From positions 12,885,700-12,949,699 of the forward strand of contig NC_069130.1 of the NCBI RefSeq assembly GCF_026914265.1: a stretch of DNA of 64,000 nt, written 5' to 3'. Below the pieces are notes generated by a model that was not told the origin of the DNA, made no database searches, and was given only the letters and a program-made list of their open reading frames with translations. The translations under genes were made by a program, and so were the position numbers. How positions within the stretch are numbered: position 1 is the first letter of the stretch; the number at the start of each line of letters is the position of its first letter. Below are positions 23,250-35,165 of this stretch, one piece after another. Source of the stretch: Mya arenaria (taxonomy: Eukaryota > Mollusca > Bivalvia > Myida > Myidae).

Positions 23250-26193
23250 TCAAGAGTTCGAAGTTGAAGCATAGAAACGCACGGGAAACTATAGCGGGCA
23301 GACGGCCATGTGTTGATCAAGCGCCTGGGGGAATTCGTCCCTTTCCTTTCGAACCTGCGCCAGTTCGTACCTCAACATCGTCTGAATGCTTTCTTGCCGA
23401 TGACACTCCTGCAAACAAATTAAGATATAAGGCGAATACAAATTAATGTGTATTATTATGCAATGGGTATTTTATGTGTACATTGTTATAATTAGTATCA
23501 ATTACTTCATTGACATACAATCTACTGTATGTTCGTGATTACATGTTAAAATGTATTTTGATAAAACAAATACATACATATCTATTTTTAATCTTTTTTT
23601 AATCGTTCCATTTTTCGGACGCTATAACGTAAACTATAAACTGATTTTGGTCACAATTAACAAGCAACAGAATGAATAATCATAAAGTTACTCCCATTAG
23701 CATGCCTTGTCGTGATAAGCAGACAATAGAAACTTTATCGACACGACCAGTGTGTGTATACCACGTGATAAATTGTGTCATAAATGCTACGTCGGAAGGC
23801 AATTATTTGATTTGGAAAACTACTTTAAACAATGAAAACTTCACTATTTCTTCACCATTTTAAATGAAACATAGCGCAGTCTACGCCGCTTACGTGGCCT
23901 CGCCTTCGGTCTTTTACCAGAGTTTGATTGCGAGTTTAGTTTCTTAAAACACTTCGACAAACCTTTTCACAATACGGCTGTCTGACAAAGCACTGTCAAA
24001 ACATTATTTTGGAAACAGGTTTGTCGAAGTGTTTGATGAAACTAATGACCTCATCAAAATTTCGGAAATAAAACAAATGCGGGCCTCTTTAAGCGGCATA
24101 GACTGCCCTTTGTTTCATTTAAAATGGTGTCGTAAATGAAAAGTTATCTTAGATTCAAGTCTTCATTTTAAGCAAATTTTTGCCTTCCGACGTAGCATCT
24201 ATGACGTTTATCGCGTGATATACACACACTGACGACAAACCTTTGATATTTGAGCACTATTTAAATTAAGGATTGATAAGGGTTTTCCCTGAATGAACGC
24301 TTCAACGTGATTTTCAACAAATACAAACACCAGTCCTATTTTCCTGGAAGCATTCCGATAATATCGAAAACTAGGCATGAAAAGGTTCTTGTTCCAAACC
24401 AGCTCATTGACATGTTGATTTATGTTGCTATTTAAAATATGTTTAATGTTAAGGCTTTTCTACCGCTTAAAAAGCAAACACTTTTAGCCCTACGGTTTTG
24501 AAGTAGCAGTACTTCCAGGTCAATACGCTACTGTCAAAGCAGATGGAATGCGAAAATAAATGAACATTCTTTTATAAAGTCAATATTTTATTGTAAGTAC
24601 CGGTAATACCAAAATGTATGTTTATAAATAATTAGAAAAAAAAAATAATAATTTATTGTTCATCAAATTTACCTTCTGCAAAGTGTGGGCTCTGTCTTTC
24701 TATTTGTCCCTGAAGCGGCGTGCGGCCATTCTATTCTGCACGCGCCGTTTTACCACACGCTCTTCCTCTTCCGGTGTAAGCTGTAACAACATCCGGGTTA
24801 GTAAAAGAGAATGCATTTGTATTGGGTATAAATTAAACGTTTTTAATTCTATTACAAGTTTACATCGAAATTTCCGCTTACTCTATGAAAGATAGTAGTT
24901 CAAATTGTTTACATTTTGCTTATAAATCTGAAGAACTTATTTTACATTTTAATGTTTGTTTAAAGAAGTCGAAGCATTTCAACTTGATTTCAAATACTTT
25001 ATGATTTTCCACGTTTCTACGCGGAACCCTTGTTAAAATATTGAAAAAATACCAATCCGGAAACGACTGACATACGGAATTCACATATTAAGACTAGAAA
25101 ATGGGAAATATCGAATTTTTCGTTTTGTATTTGTTGTCATAATTATGTATAGATGAATTGTATAATATAGATCAAAACTGTTCGTAAGTCGACAGTTGAT
25201 GTGTTGCGTTTTGGGGTTTTAAAATAAAGATTGTTGATACTGCAAAATTCTCAAAAAAAAATAGATTCCAAAACATAACGTCTAATTAGAGACTATGTAA
25301 AATATCTGAATCGCAAAAATATGAACTCATGGTGGTCAATTAATTTTGCTCCATTTGACAGAAATACCACTCGGAACTCCTCTGCTATTTCCCATTGAAA
25401 ACAACCTCGGATGTATACCAGTATATGTAGCATTAGAAGTAGTATATTTTTATATTTTTAAATAATAGTTTTAATTAAGTGTAACCTGTTTTAACGTGCA
25501 TTTTGTTTTACTAAGTTTAAATTGAATGTCAGTGAAGTGTATAATTGCATAAATAATTAAAATTCCCCATAGTAAAGTCCTTCGGATTAACTTCAACCGT
25601 GAAATCACTACGCGAACAACTCCAGCGTATATAGTTAAATGTAAAGAATTCTGACATTATAAAGCGGCCATATACATCCGAGGTTGTTTTCGACGGAAAA
25701 TTGCTGAGGTGTTCCGAAAGACACAAATGCATACCACATCTTCCGGTGGAGAGCTAAATTCCACTTTCAATTCCTGCTTTCCTTCCTTTAGCCGTTTTGT
25801 CTGAATGGAATATTTCAGTTCCTCTTTTATTAACGGCGTCAATCCGTTTTCTTGAAGCTGGCGTCGCGAGACGTCATCAACGTCCTCACTGTTCGAATCT
25901 GACAAAATGACGTCAGAAGTATAACTTGTATTTGTATATCCACATGCACCGTTATAATTGAAGTATTTTCCGTCACTTTTCACAGAACTTTCGTCAGATC
26001 TGATGTCAATTGCGTTTATTGTGCTGCTATGTCCAACATTATCTGACGTTGAATAATCAGTATTTTCATCTGACTCCGAATTATCAAATAATCCACTAAC
26101 AACGGTGGGTACCACTGACGGAACAACCTGCGTTTGCTGTTCTTCCATTGTAACGTAAACGTTTATTTTGGAATTCTGCTGTTTGTACTGCAT
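23250..26193 (-). pseudogene. bZIP copy B', nonsense-mutated twin of copy B
   Basis: Minus-strand mirror of B with exons 26193-25735, 24780-24673 and 23408-23250 and intact splice sites. Exon 1 is open and differs from B at a few residues (for example ENGLTPLIK against ENELTRFIK). Exon 2 has CAG to TAG just after RRFRDK in the basic region (residue 180). Exon 3 has a second CAG to TAG after AVCPL, and an Arg to Pro change in the zipper (EFPQALDQ). As read, it encodes the acidic domain and half a basic region but no zipper, so it should not dimerise. Either base call could be an assembly error, but two independent stops argue for a real pseudogene. Confidence 0.85.
23748..24231. mobile_element. 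Fold-back MITE in intron 2 of copy B'
   Basis: Mirror of 10598-11082, flanked by ACGAC at 23743-23747 and 24232-24236. Confidence 0.85.
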
Positions 26194-26271
26194 CGTTGAG
26201 CTGTAAGAAAAGCTGTAAAATTAGACATAAGCAATTGTTTTTCTAAATATCAAAATATAACTGTAAGAAAT

Positions 26272-26458
26272 TTTAACATTATACGGCAATGAATTAATTC
26301 CTCCCGCTATTTATAATTCACCTTGTATGATAAGGCCAGCCAGCCAACACAGGCGGTCAGTTTATCTCTAGCAGTCAGAGCTGTACCATGCTCACCAATA
26401 TCATATGTATCAATAATAAATAGTTAGAACACATGCAGTCGTTCTTCATAACATAACA
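26272..26458 (+). repeat. 5' LTR of element 2
   Basis: 187-bp repeat containing CTATTTATAA (TATA-like) and AATAAATAG (possible polyadenylation signal). Confidence 0.9.
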
Positions 26459-29400
26459 TGGTGTCAGAAAAGAACTCATCGCTCATATAGTATTAAATGT
26501 GGAATATTGGATCGTTAATTAATAGATTAAGCATCTAATAAACTGTTCACTGTGAGAATGGAGTTAAGTGGTGTTCCAACACTGTGCATGGATTGGAATA
26601 GCTCAAATCTTCCGGAAGCTTGGAAGAAGTTCACAGAGCACTGTGAGCTTATATTTAAGGGTCCACTTAAAGGGAAGGATGAGGATGTACACATCACCTA
26701 TTTGCAACTTTGGATGGGTGAAAAGGGTCGGGACATGTACAAAACACTAGAACTGTCAGCGTCCGACAGAGAACATTTGTCAGCAATTTGTGAAGCGATT
26801 ACAAAACACTTACAGCCGACGATCAACCCCGTTTTTGCACGGTATCGTTTCAACAATATGACACAGGGAGAACTTTCTTTCGAAGAATTCTTGACCAAAT
26901 TGAGAGTAATGGTGAAGGATTGCAATTATAAGGACAGTGAAGACATGATCAGGGATAGGATTGTGTTTGGAATAGTATCACAAAAAATCCGAGAAAAACT
27001 CATTAATATGGGAGAAAATTTGACCTTGAGCAAGGCTATTCAAATATGTCAAAGCTTTGAATATGCTCAAGCACAACTGCGCGAAATGCAGGCACCATCG
27101 CAAGGAGCAGCCGTTAATGTGGTTCGTTCAAGAAGGGTTACTGGTCATAACACCTCAGGCCAGCCTGGACACAATTCCTCAGGCCAGTGGGAGCAGAGAA
27201 GACAACAGCGCGTCACTTTGGGAGAAGACGTTACCCGGACTTGCCAAAATTGTGGGCGGAAACACCAACAACAACACCAGTGTCCCGCAAAGGGAAAACA
27301 ATGTCACAAATGTCAAAAATGGAACCATTTTGCATCAGTGTGTAGAAGTGTTAATGAAGTTATTGACAATGACAATTCTTGTACTCATGATTTCAAGGAT
27401 TTAGTGATTGACAATGTGGAGTCCACTGTTAGGAATGGGCAGGTGTTTGCAGAGTTCAAGGTAGGTCCTTCCAATTTGTCCGTACAGTTCAAGATTGATA
27501 CTGGTAGCCAAGTGAATATATTGCCATACAAAACCTTTAGAGACATAGGCATAAAGTCAGTTCTAGAAGCTTCACATTCAAAGCTTTCAGCCTATGACGA
27601 AAGCACGTTAAATGTAAAGGGATGCATTACTTTAAGGTGTAATCATCCTGGAACTGGCCAAACAAAGGATGTTTACTTTCATGTAGTTGACACACATTCA
27701 AGTCCTTTGCTAAGTCTCTAATCATCCCTTGACTTTGAACTCATAAATCTCACATACACAGTTATGTCAGATTCCCAGGACAACCCCCTCACTAAGGACA
27801 TGGTATTAAAGGAATACAAGGAAGTGTTTGATGGCATTGGTCTGCTAGCCGGTGAATGTAAGATTCACATTGATCCCACTGTCCAGCCTGTGGTGCATCC
27901 CCCAAGAAAGGTCCCTATAGCAGTACAAGAAAAAGTCAAGGATGAGTTACTCCGCATTGAGTCATTAGGTGTCATCGAAAAGGTCAATGAACCCACTGAC
28001 TGGGTTAGTTCAATGGTCGTTGCCGAAAAAGCCAATGGCAAAATTCGTATATGTCTGGATCCGCGTGACTTGAATAAGGCCATTCAACGTCCACATTACC
28101 CTTTAAGAACTCTGGATGATATATTGCCTCAGCTTTCAGGCGCAAAGTACTTCACAAAGCTTGATGCTAGGAGTGGTTATTGGGCATTGAAACTTGAGAG
28201 AGAGTCATCGTTCCTTGCATGTTTTAACACCTTATATGGAAGGTACCGATATGTCCGAGTTCCCTTTGGTCTGAAGTCAAGCGGTGATCTTTTTGTGCAA
28301 AAGATTGATGCTTGTCTTGAAGGTCTAAGTGGCGTAGCTGTCATCGTGGATGACATACTAGTGTATGGGTCATCTAGAGAGGAACATGACTCCAATCTTA
28401 GAGCAGTCCTAAAGAGGTCTCATGATGAAGGAATTCGTTTTAACGAAACCAAACTCGAGGTCGGGGTATCAGAAGTAGACTACTTTGGTCACCTTCTCAC
28501 ATCAGATGGTTTGAAAAAATCAACCTCAAAGACAGAGGCTATACAGAAAATGAAGCCACCCAAAAATAAATCAGAACTTGAAACCGTATTAGGTATGATA
28601 AACTATCTGTCTAGATTTGCCCCAAACTTGGCAGATGTAACAGCCCCTCTGAGACAATTACTGTCTAAAGAAGTTGAATTCTGTTGGGAAACTGCACAAA
28701 GTGATGCATTTGACAAAATGAAACAAATCATCACAGACCCGAATCAGGTTTTATCCTATTATGACAAAAGCAAGCCATTAACATTTCAAGTTGATGCCTT
28801 CAAGTTTGGTCTCGGAGCAACAATAATGCAAGACGGGAAGCCACTTGCATATGCATCAAAATCACTCACACAAACTGAGGTCAATTACGCACAAATTGAG
28901 AAGGAAATGTTTGCTATTTTGTTCGGCTGCAAGCGGTTCCACCATTTTGTTTATGGTCACAAAGTCAACGTGCAAACTGATCATTTGCCGTTAGTTTCTA
29001 TTTTCAAAAAATCAATAAACACAGCTCCTGCACGATTGCAGAGTATGCTACTACAGCTACAGAAATATGATCTTGTCATCAAACATTATCCATCCAAACA
29101 AGTACCAGTTGCAGACACACTGAGCAGGAACTTTCTAAATGAAACGTTCCCTGAATTGTCACAAGGCATGGACATGCAGGTACATATGGTTATCTCTCAT
29201 TTACCTGTATCTGACAGAAAATTGAATGAATTGAAGGACAAAACAAGTCAAGATGAGACTTCAGTATTGTTGAAACAGACTATACTTCAAGGTTGGCCAA
29301 CCTCTAGAAAAATGTGTCCGTCCCAGATATTGCCCTGCCCTTCTGGAATTTCCGTGATGAGTTAACTTCTATTGATGGGTTAGTCATGAAAGGAAATAAA

Positions 29401-30755
29401 ATAATCATTCCCAAATCAATGCAGTCTCAGATGCTTGAACTCATTCACACAGGTTACATGGGAGTTGAGAAATGTCTCAGAAGGGCCCGGGTGTTATGTT
29501 TTGGCCAGGAATATCGGCTGATATTACCAATCTCGTGTTAAAATGCAACACATCTATAAAACACAGAAACTCAAACCCAAAAGAGCCATTAATTCCCCTT
29601 GAGATTCCTGATTATCCATGGCAAATTATAGGCACTGATCTATTCACCTGGGAAAACAGGAACTATCTTCTGATAGTGGATTACTATAGCAGGTATTTTG
29701 AGGTCAAGGAATTGCCCAATATGAAAAGCACCACGGTCATAAACAGAATGAAAGGCATAATGGCCAGATGGGGAATTAGTGAGAAGGTTATATCTGATGG
29801 TGGTCCCTGTTATATCTCTCAGGAGTTCGCTGATTTTGCAAAAGAATGGGATTTCAATCACCAGACAATTAGTCCCTATCACAGTCAATCAAACGGTCTA
29901 GCTGAGAAATATGTGTCAGTTTGTAAGAAACTCCTTACAAAGGCTAAGGACGCTGGGCGTGATCCTTTTATTGGCATATTAGAATACCGGACCACCCCTC
30001 TTGAGTCAGGGTATTCCCCTGCGCAGTTAAACATGGGCAGACAATTGCGCTCTATCCTCCCAACATCTAAGGAAAATCTGATGCCCAAGGTGATATCTCC
30101 TAATTTAGACAGGCAGGGTATTCAAGGTAGCAAACAGAAGGGGAAGAAATATTATGACAGACAAGCAAGGTCACTAGAGCCCTTAACATATGGAGAAAAT
30201 ACAATGATCCAACAATTAAATAAAACTTGGAGACCAGCCACTGTAGTTGACAAGTTAAATGAAAGATCATACACTGTTCAGTGCCCAGATGGGTCTATGT
30301 ACACACGAAATAGGCGGGATCTATTAAAGACCAATGAGCCCTGCCATGGTCAATTTGCAGAGCCAGAAATACAGGAAATGCCTTTAGGTCAAACACCTAC
30401 CCAGTCTGACATCAAAGATTCGGAAAGCCCTCTAATTGGCAGTACTTCCTCTCCATGTATCAATCACAATCTGTACGTGACCAGGTCAGGAAGAGCCGTA
30501 AAACCAAAAGTAATTGAATCCATGTGATGTTCATTTCGCTTGTAAACTGATTGAATCACTTATCTAAATTAGTTGTTTAATGTTTAAATTAGTCTGACAA
30601 CCTTTAATAAATTTCCGATGAAATTCAAATCCTGCTATTATAACCCTAACATTGAATAACTCCTTCTCTTTTCCTCTATAAATAAATATAAATAATTTGA
30701 TATCAAATCACATTTATATTTATTGATAATATCTTTTGTTTGTAAAGAAGGGAGA

Positions 30756-30938
30756 TGTAACATTATACGGCAATGAATTAATTCCTCCCGCTATTTATAG
30801 TTCACCTTGTATGATAAGGCCAGCCAGCCAACACAGGCGGTCAGTTTATCTCTAGCAGTCAGAGCTGTACCATGCTCACCAATATCATATGTATCAATAA
30901 TAAATAGTTAGAACACATGCAGTCGTTCTTCATAACAT
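30756..30938 (+). repeat. 3' LTR of element 2
   Basis: Preceded by the tract AAAGAAGGGAGA and followed by the target duplication GAAAT. Confidence 0.9.
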
Positions 30939-31194
30939 GAAATGAGTGGCAACCGGAACGTTTTATTATAATAAAAATTATTATTATTATTAATATTATT
31001 ATTATTATTATTATTATAGAATATTTCAGAACCTATATGAGAAATGACTGATGTAAAACTATTTTACTGGGTTCCCAATTTATATTTCATCATATGCTTG
31101 GTAAAATGATCCCCATTCATTTTATTAATGAGAACGTGACTATGAGATTAACTTAATTATGTGATTAATTTGAACGTGCTTCTAAGACTGTTTA

Positions 31195-34100
31195 TTATTC
31201 AAGCAGTGGCGCTAAAGGTGCACCCATCAGTTTCATAGTAAACATGGATTCGTCCAATTGAAGTATTTCTGATACAAACTCAATGCCGAAACATGAAATA
31301 GCGCACACATATTTAGTTCGCAATTCAATTGTTGCTGCACATTCGCTGACTAGGTGAACAATTTTGTCCGTGGTTTGGATATTACAGATTTGACAAAGTG
31401 TTAGAGAGTCAAGTCGACAGCTGCGACACCATTGTTTTGCAACCTCGTGCATAATGTTTCTCTGAGCAGCACGACAACACGTCCTGTACACAATTGACGG
31501 AGCGATAGTTGGTTGTAAAATTCTGAAGCGAGCAAAGTCAGAGTCTGTCATAATTCTGTATCTCCACATTTCAGTCTCGTATCTATACACTAATTGCTTG
31601 ACAGTTCTTTTCCATACATACTTACTCGGCAATGTTGTCGGATCTACTAAAACATTGTTAATAACAGAATGGAGATCGTATTTACAGAGTGTGTTACAAA
31701 TATCTGGAATAAAACCATACTTTATGGAAGTGTTACAAGATATGAATGACAAATATCTGCGTATAAAAATATTTCGACATGTACTTTTACAATCAAGGCT
31801 TAATATCTTGTGTAAAAACACAAGTTTCCTAATAATCACATCGCAGGTAAGCTTTTGCAGTCCAACCATTGCTTCACACATATCTGATCTTGTCGAAATA
31901 TGAAAACCCTGTATTTTTTTAACAATGAAATGCTGAAATTTGTCAATAGTATACATGTTATGCGCAGTAAGGTTCCACCATAATTCGCAACCATAAAGAG
32001 CTATAGGCTTGATTATTTTCTTTTAAAGATCGGCGCTTACCAAAGGGTTCACTCCGAAAGGGTGGACACCCTGTGCAGCCATAGAAAAAAATGCATTTTT
32101 AGCCTTTTGCAGTCTTTCCTGAATTCTTAACGAAAACTTTAAATTCGAATCCTGTCTAATTCCTAAGTGGTTTACATTGTCTGCTTGATCTATACATATG
32201 TCTCCATAAAGGATTCCTACAACTGGTATCGTCCTTTTACTTGTAAAGGCCACAACGCTTGATTTGGCTACGCTTATATCCATTTTCCAGTCTTTGCAAT
32301 AAAAGTACACAATGTCTATTAACTTCTGGAGGTAAAGGGGGGTAACTGCAATCAGTGCTATATCGTCTGCGAATGATGGGTTACCTGCCTTGACTGACAT
32401 GACACTGCTTCCGTAGTTACTGTTCTCGAGTGTGACGAGTAGTTCATTGATGTATACTAAATAGAAAAAAGTTGACAAAACTCCTCCCTGCCGAACTGAG
32501 CGTTTAACGTTAATGGCCTTTGATGTACTCCCGTTTGTGCGAACTACGCATTTAAGACTGCTGTATGATTGTATTATTAAGCGCAAGAGTTTTCCACATA
32601 TTCCCAACTGTCCAAGTTTGTAAAATAGACCACCGTGCCACACCGAATCGAACGCAGCTTTCTGGTCGAGACAAGCGGTGTATGCATTACTGCCACTCTC
32701 AATCTGTGTATAAACTGTTTCCTGGAGGTTGAATGCAGTTGTAATGCAGCTAAGTCCTTTCTGGAAGCCTTGTTGCTGTGCCGACGGGAATGGTAAATTA
32801 GAGGTGGTCACATGGTTGTTAATTCTTGTCAGCAGTATCCGTTCAAATATTTTACAGGTACACGGAAGTAACGAGACAGGTCTATAGCTGTTAGGATCGC
32901 TTTTAGTTTTACCCTTTCCTTTGTATATGGGAATAATTATGCTAGATTTCCATATATCTGGGACTTTCTCGTTACGTAACACAGAGTTAAAAAGCTTGAT
33001 AAGCGCATCTCGAATAATCATGCCACCATGTATAATGTGTTCGTTGAGAACATTGTCTATTCCTGGCGATTTCTGTTTCTTAAGAGTATGTATAACGTGG
33101 TCTATTTCCTTGATTTCAATGTTTGCTAACAAGTTTGGGTTGTTTAAATTATCATTTGCGGCAAATATATTTACGCAGTTTAGTGTTTCAATATCGTTTG
33201 ATGAAAGCGGGTATTCCTGATCAAATACACTTTTGAAGTAATCCTGGAAGCCGTCTACCACTTTATCGTCACTGTTCTTGGTGCCATCAATAATTAAATC
33301 ACTGCAAATATCAGGACGCTTCCCACTTTTACGCTTTAGTGTTTTCCAAAATAACTTGTAGTCAAGTTCAGCGGTTTTGTTAAGCTCATCAAAGTAATTA
33401 TTTTCGCTCTCATCTTGCTTTTTCCTTTGTATGTTTCGAAAGTTTGCTTTGGCCTGTTTGTACTGTCGGTATGACACATGGTCATTCCCCCTTGGGCGCC
33501 CTGCCGCCATCCACATTCTACGCAGGCGCCTCGCGATGGTATGTGCGACCTTAACCTCCTTGCACCAGTAGGGTTTAGCCCTCTTGTTAAACTTACTGAC
33601 CGGCAAACGACGCGCAGCACTGTGAAGCGCTTCTGTGATCAGAGTGTTCAAAAAGTTCGGGTCGCATTTTTCACTTGCTGTTTCTAAAACACATTTAAGT
33701 TCACATTGTATAGAGTTTTGATAATTTCCAAACTGCTCGCTAGTACACTTGTGCCATGCAATGCATGGCCCCCTAATGTTTAATGTCTGCGTTTTAGGTT
33801 TAGCATGAAATGTCATGATAAGCGGAAGATGGTCTGACGTAAATATCTCTTCACGTTCAATTATCTTGAATGATTCTATATGATCTCTGAATGTTGGCTC
33901 GATAAATATATAATCCAATATAGATCTAGTTGGTACAAATGTATGAGAATTTTTCGGATTACAGGACAGTAAATTGTTTTTCCGGATGAAATGTGTGAGC
34001 TTTCGTGATTTCTGACTCCCTTTACCACCATCCTGAAGATCCTGGCCGTTGAAGTCCCCTGCGGCTATAACGCTCCCCATTTTGCCGTAGTGGCATATGA

Positions 34101-34360
34101 ATGATTCTAAATCACTTAATACTGATTGGTAAAAATCTAAGTCGTTACACGCTGGTAGGTACGCACAGAATATATATAGAGGCGATGTGTTTAAACACTT
34201 CTATACCTATGATCCTATCACTAGAAATATTCTCAATCAACTCTATACAGTTAGCTAATGATTTTTTGTACATAATTGCTACGCCCGATTTATATAATAT
34301 ATAAATATATGCCAAGTTCTTAGATGTTGGCTGTTTAAGTAAGGTTTTCTTATACAATTA
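31195..34360 (-). mobile_element. LINE (non-LTR retrotransposon) remnant, EN-RT-C-terminal domain
   Basis: Minus strand. The 3' half of an APE-type endonuclease comes first (KSGVAIMYKKSL, AAGDFNGQ, SDHLPLIM). A reverse transcriptase follows with KSPGIDN, SYRPVSLLP, AFDSVWHGGL, VRQGGVLS and the FADD box (PSFADDIALIA). A C-terminal region follows with a CxxC...H...C finger (CQICNIQTTDKIVHLVSEC). Two reading-frame shifts are visible, near 34.17 kb and near 32.03 kb. The 5' part of the endonuclease is missing or unrecognisable beyond 34360. No poly-A tail is seen; the last stop codon sits two bases from the outer edge of palindrome 1. Likely CR1/jockey-like, clade uncertain. The only copy of this RT in the window. 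Confidence 0.85.
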
Positions 34361-34457
34361 AAATAAAATACTTTGACTAGTTAAAGAATGATTAAGTGTC
34401 TGAGATTAAAATTCCTCTTAAAAAATGTAATATTACTGACTGTAAAACGGTATGACA

Positions 34458-34862
34458 CTATATTTGACAAAACTTGTTCACTACTATGCAAGCTAAAAAT
34501 CGAAATGAATCACAATTAATAAAATGTTCTAATTCTGCACACTTCATACCATCAATGAGATGTGATTTTACTTCAATTTCAAAAGTATTCTTATTTTTCA
34601 ATTCTTTTAACTTTTGATGAAAACTGTTCAAGTGCTGGATTTCTTGATAAAAGCAAGTATTTAAACTTAAACTGTCAGTCTGTGGCACTTTAAAATTGCC
34701 AGCACTATGTATACTGTTGTAGAAATGTGCGGATGACACAACAGGTTGGCGACGTGATATATACGATACATGGTCAGTAGGTGACCCGACATGGGATATA
34801 CGGGGCACAGGGAGCCATATTTGGGTTCGAGCGATAAGATTTCCTTTGATCCGTATTTCCAA
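34458..34862 (-). other. Unrecognised 134-codon open frame
   Basis: Begins MEIRIKGNLIARTQIWLPVP and contains a Lys/Glu-rich stretch (QKLKELKNKNTFEIEVKSHL). Its mirror at 52739-53143 differs at about six residues. Most visible differences change the amino acid, as expected without constraint. It may be LINE leader, host exon or chance. No function assigned. Confidence 0.3.
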
Positions 34863-35165
34863 TATCGGGTCACCTACTAACCCCGTAACTTATAATATTC
34901 ACATCGAAATTAATTTTCTACTAATTGAAATACATTCAAAATTAGAAAGTTTTATATCTACGGAAAAAGTGAGTGGCTAAAAAGCTTATTGTTTTGATCT
35001 CTTGACTTTTAATTCCCCGGGATTATAATAATTATGATTTCCGCCAATGTTGGTTGCAAATCCCGGATATGATTATAATTATGATCTCCTAGGGTTTTTA
35101 GTTTTTCTATTCTGATATGATCTCAGGAAAGGTGAACATCAAGAAAATTCAATCTGTTTCTGTGT
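34863..35165 (-). other. 3' flank of copy E
   Basis: Non-coding. Contains an inverted pair GATTATAATAATTATGAT and ATGATTATAATTATGATC around 35020-35085. The usual conserved 3' UTR of the family is mostly absent here. Confidence 0.4.

Larger units (their letters stand above)
26272..30938 (+). mobile_element. Ty3/Gypsy LTR retrotransposon, nearly whole (element 2)
   Basis: Plus-strand mirror of element 1 with the same target duplication (GAAAT, 26267-26271 and 30939-30943). It is therefore the same insertion event, duplicated with the arm. Parts: 5' LTR 26272-26458, tRNA-Leu-type primer site from 26459, gag-like region from about 26.55 kb with a zinc knuckle near 27.25 kb, protease (DTGS) near 27.5 kb, reverse transcriptase with VDDIL near 28.3 kb, RNase H to about 29.1 kb, integrase about 29.4-30.3 kb, polypurine tract, and 3' LTR 30756-30938. 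It looks close to whole but broken, with about two or three interruptions. LTRs differ by only a few bases, so the insertion is young. Confidence 0.9.
20161..31193 (-). repeat. Palindrome 1, right arm
   Basis: Reverse complement of 3829-14466, about 400 bp longer, mostly from differences inside the LTR element. Its outer end abuts the 3' end of the LINE at 31195; its inner end falls inside exon 1 of copy D. Confidence 0.9.

Noticed and set aside
31598-31903. Plus-strand 101-codon frame
   Set aside because: Antisense shadow of the LINE C-terminal region.
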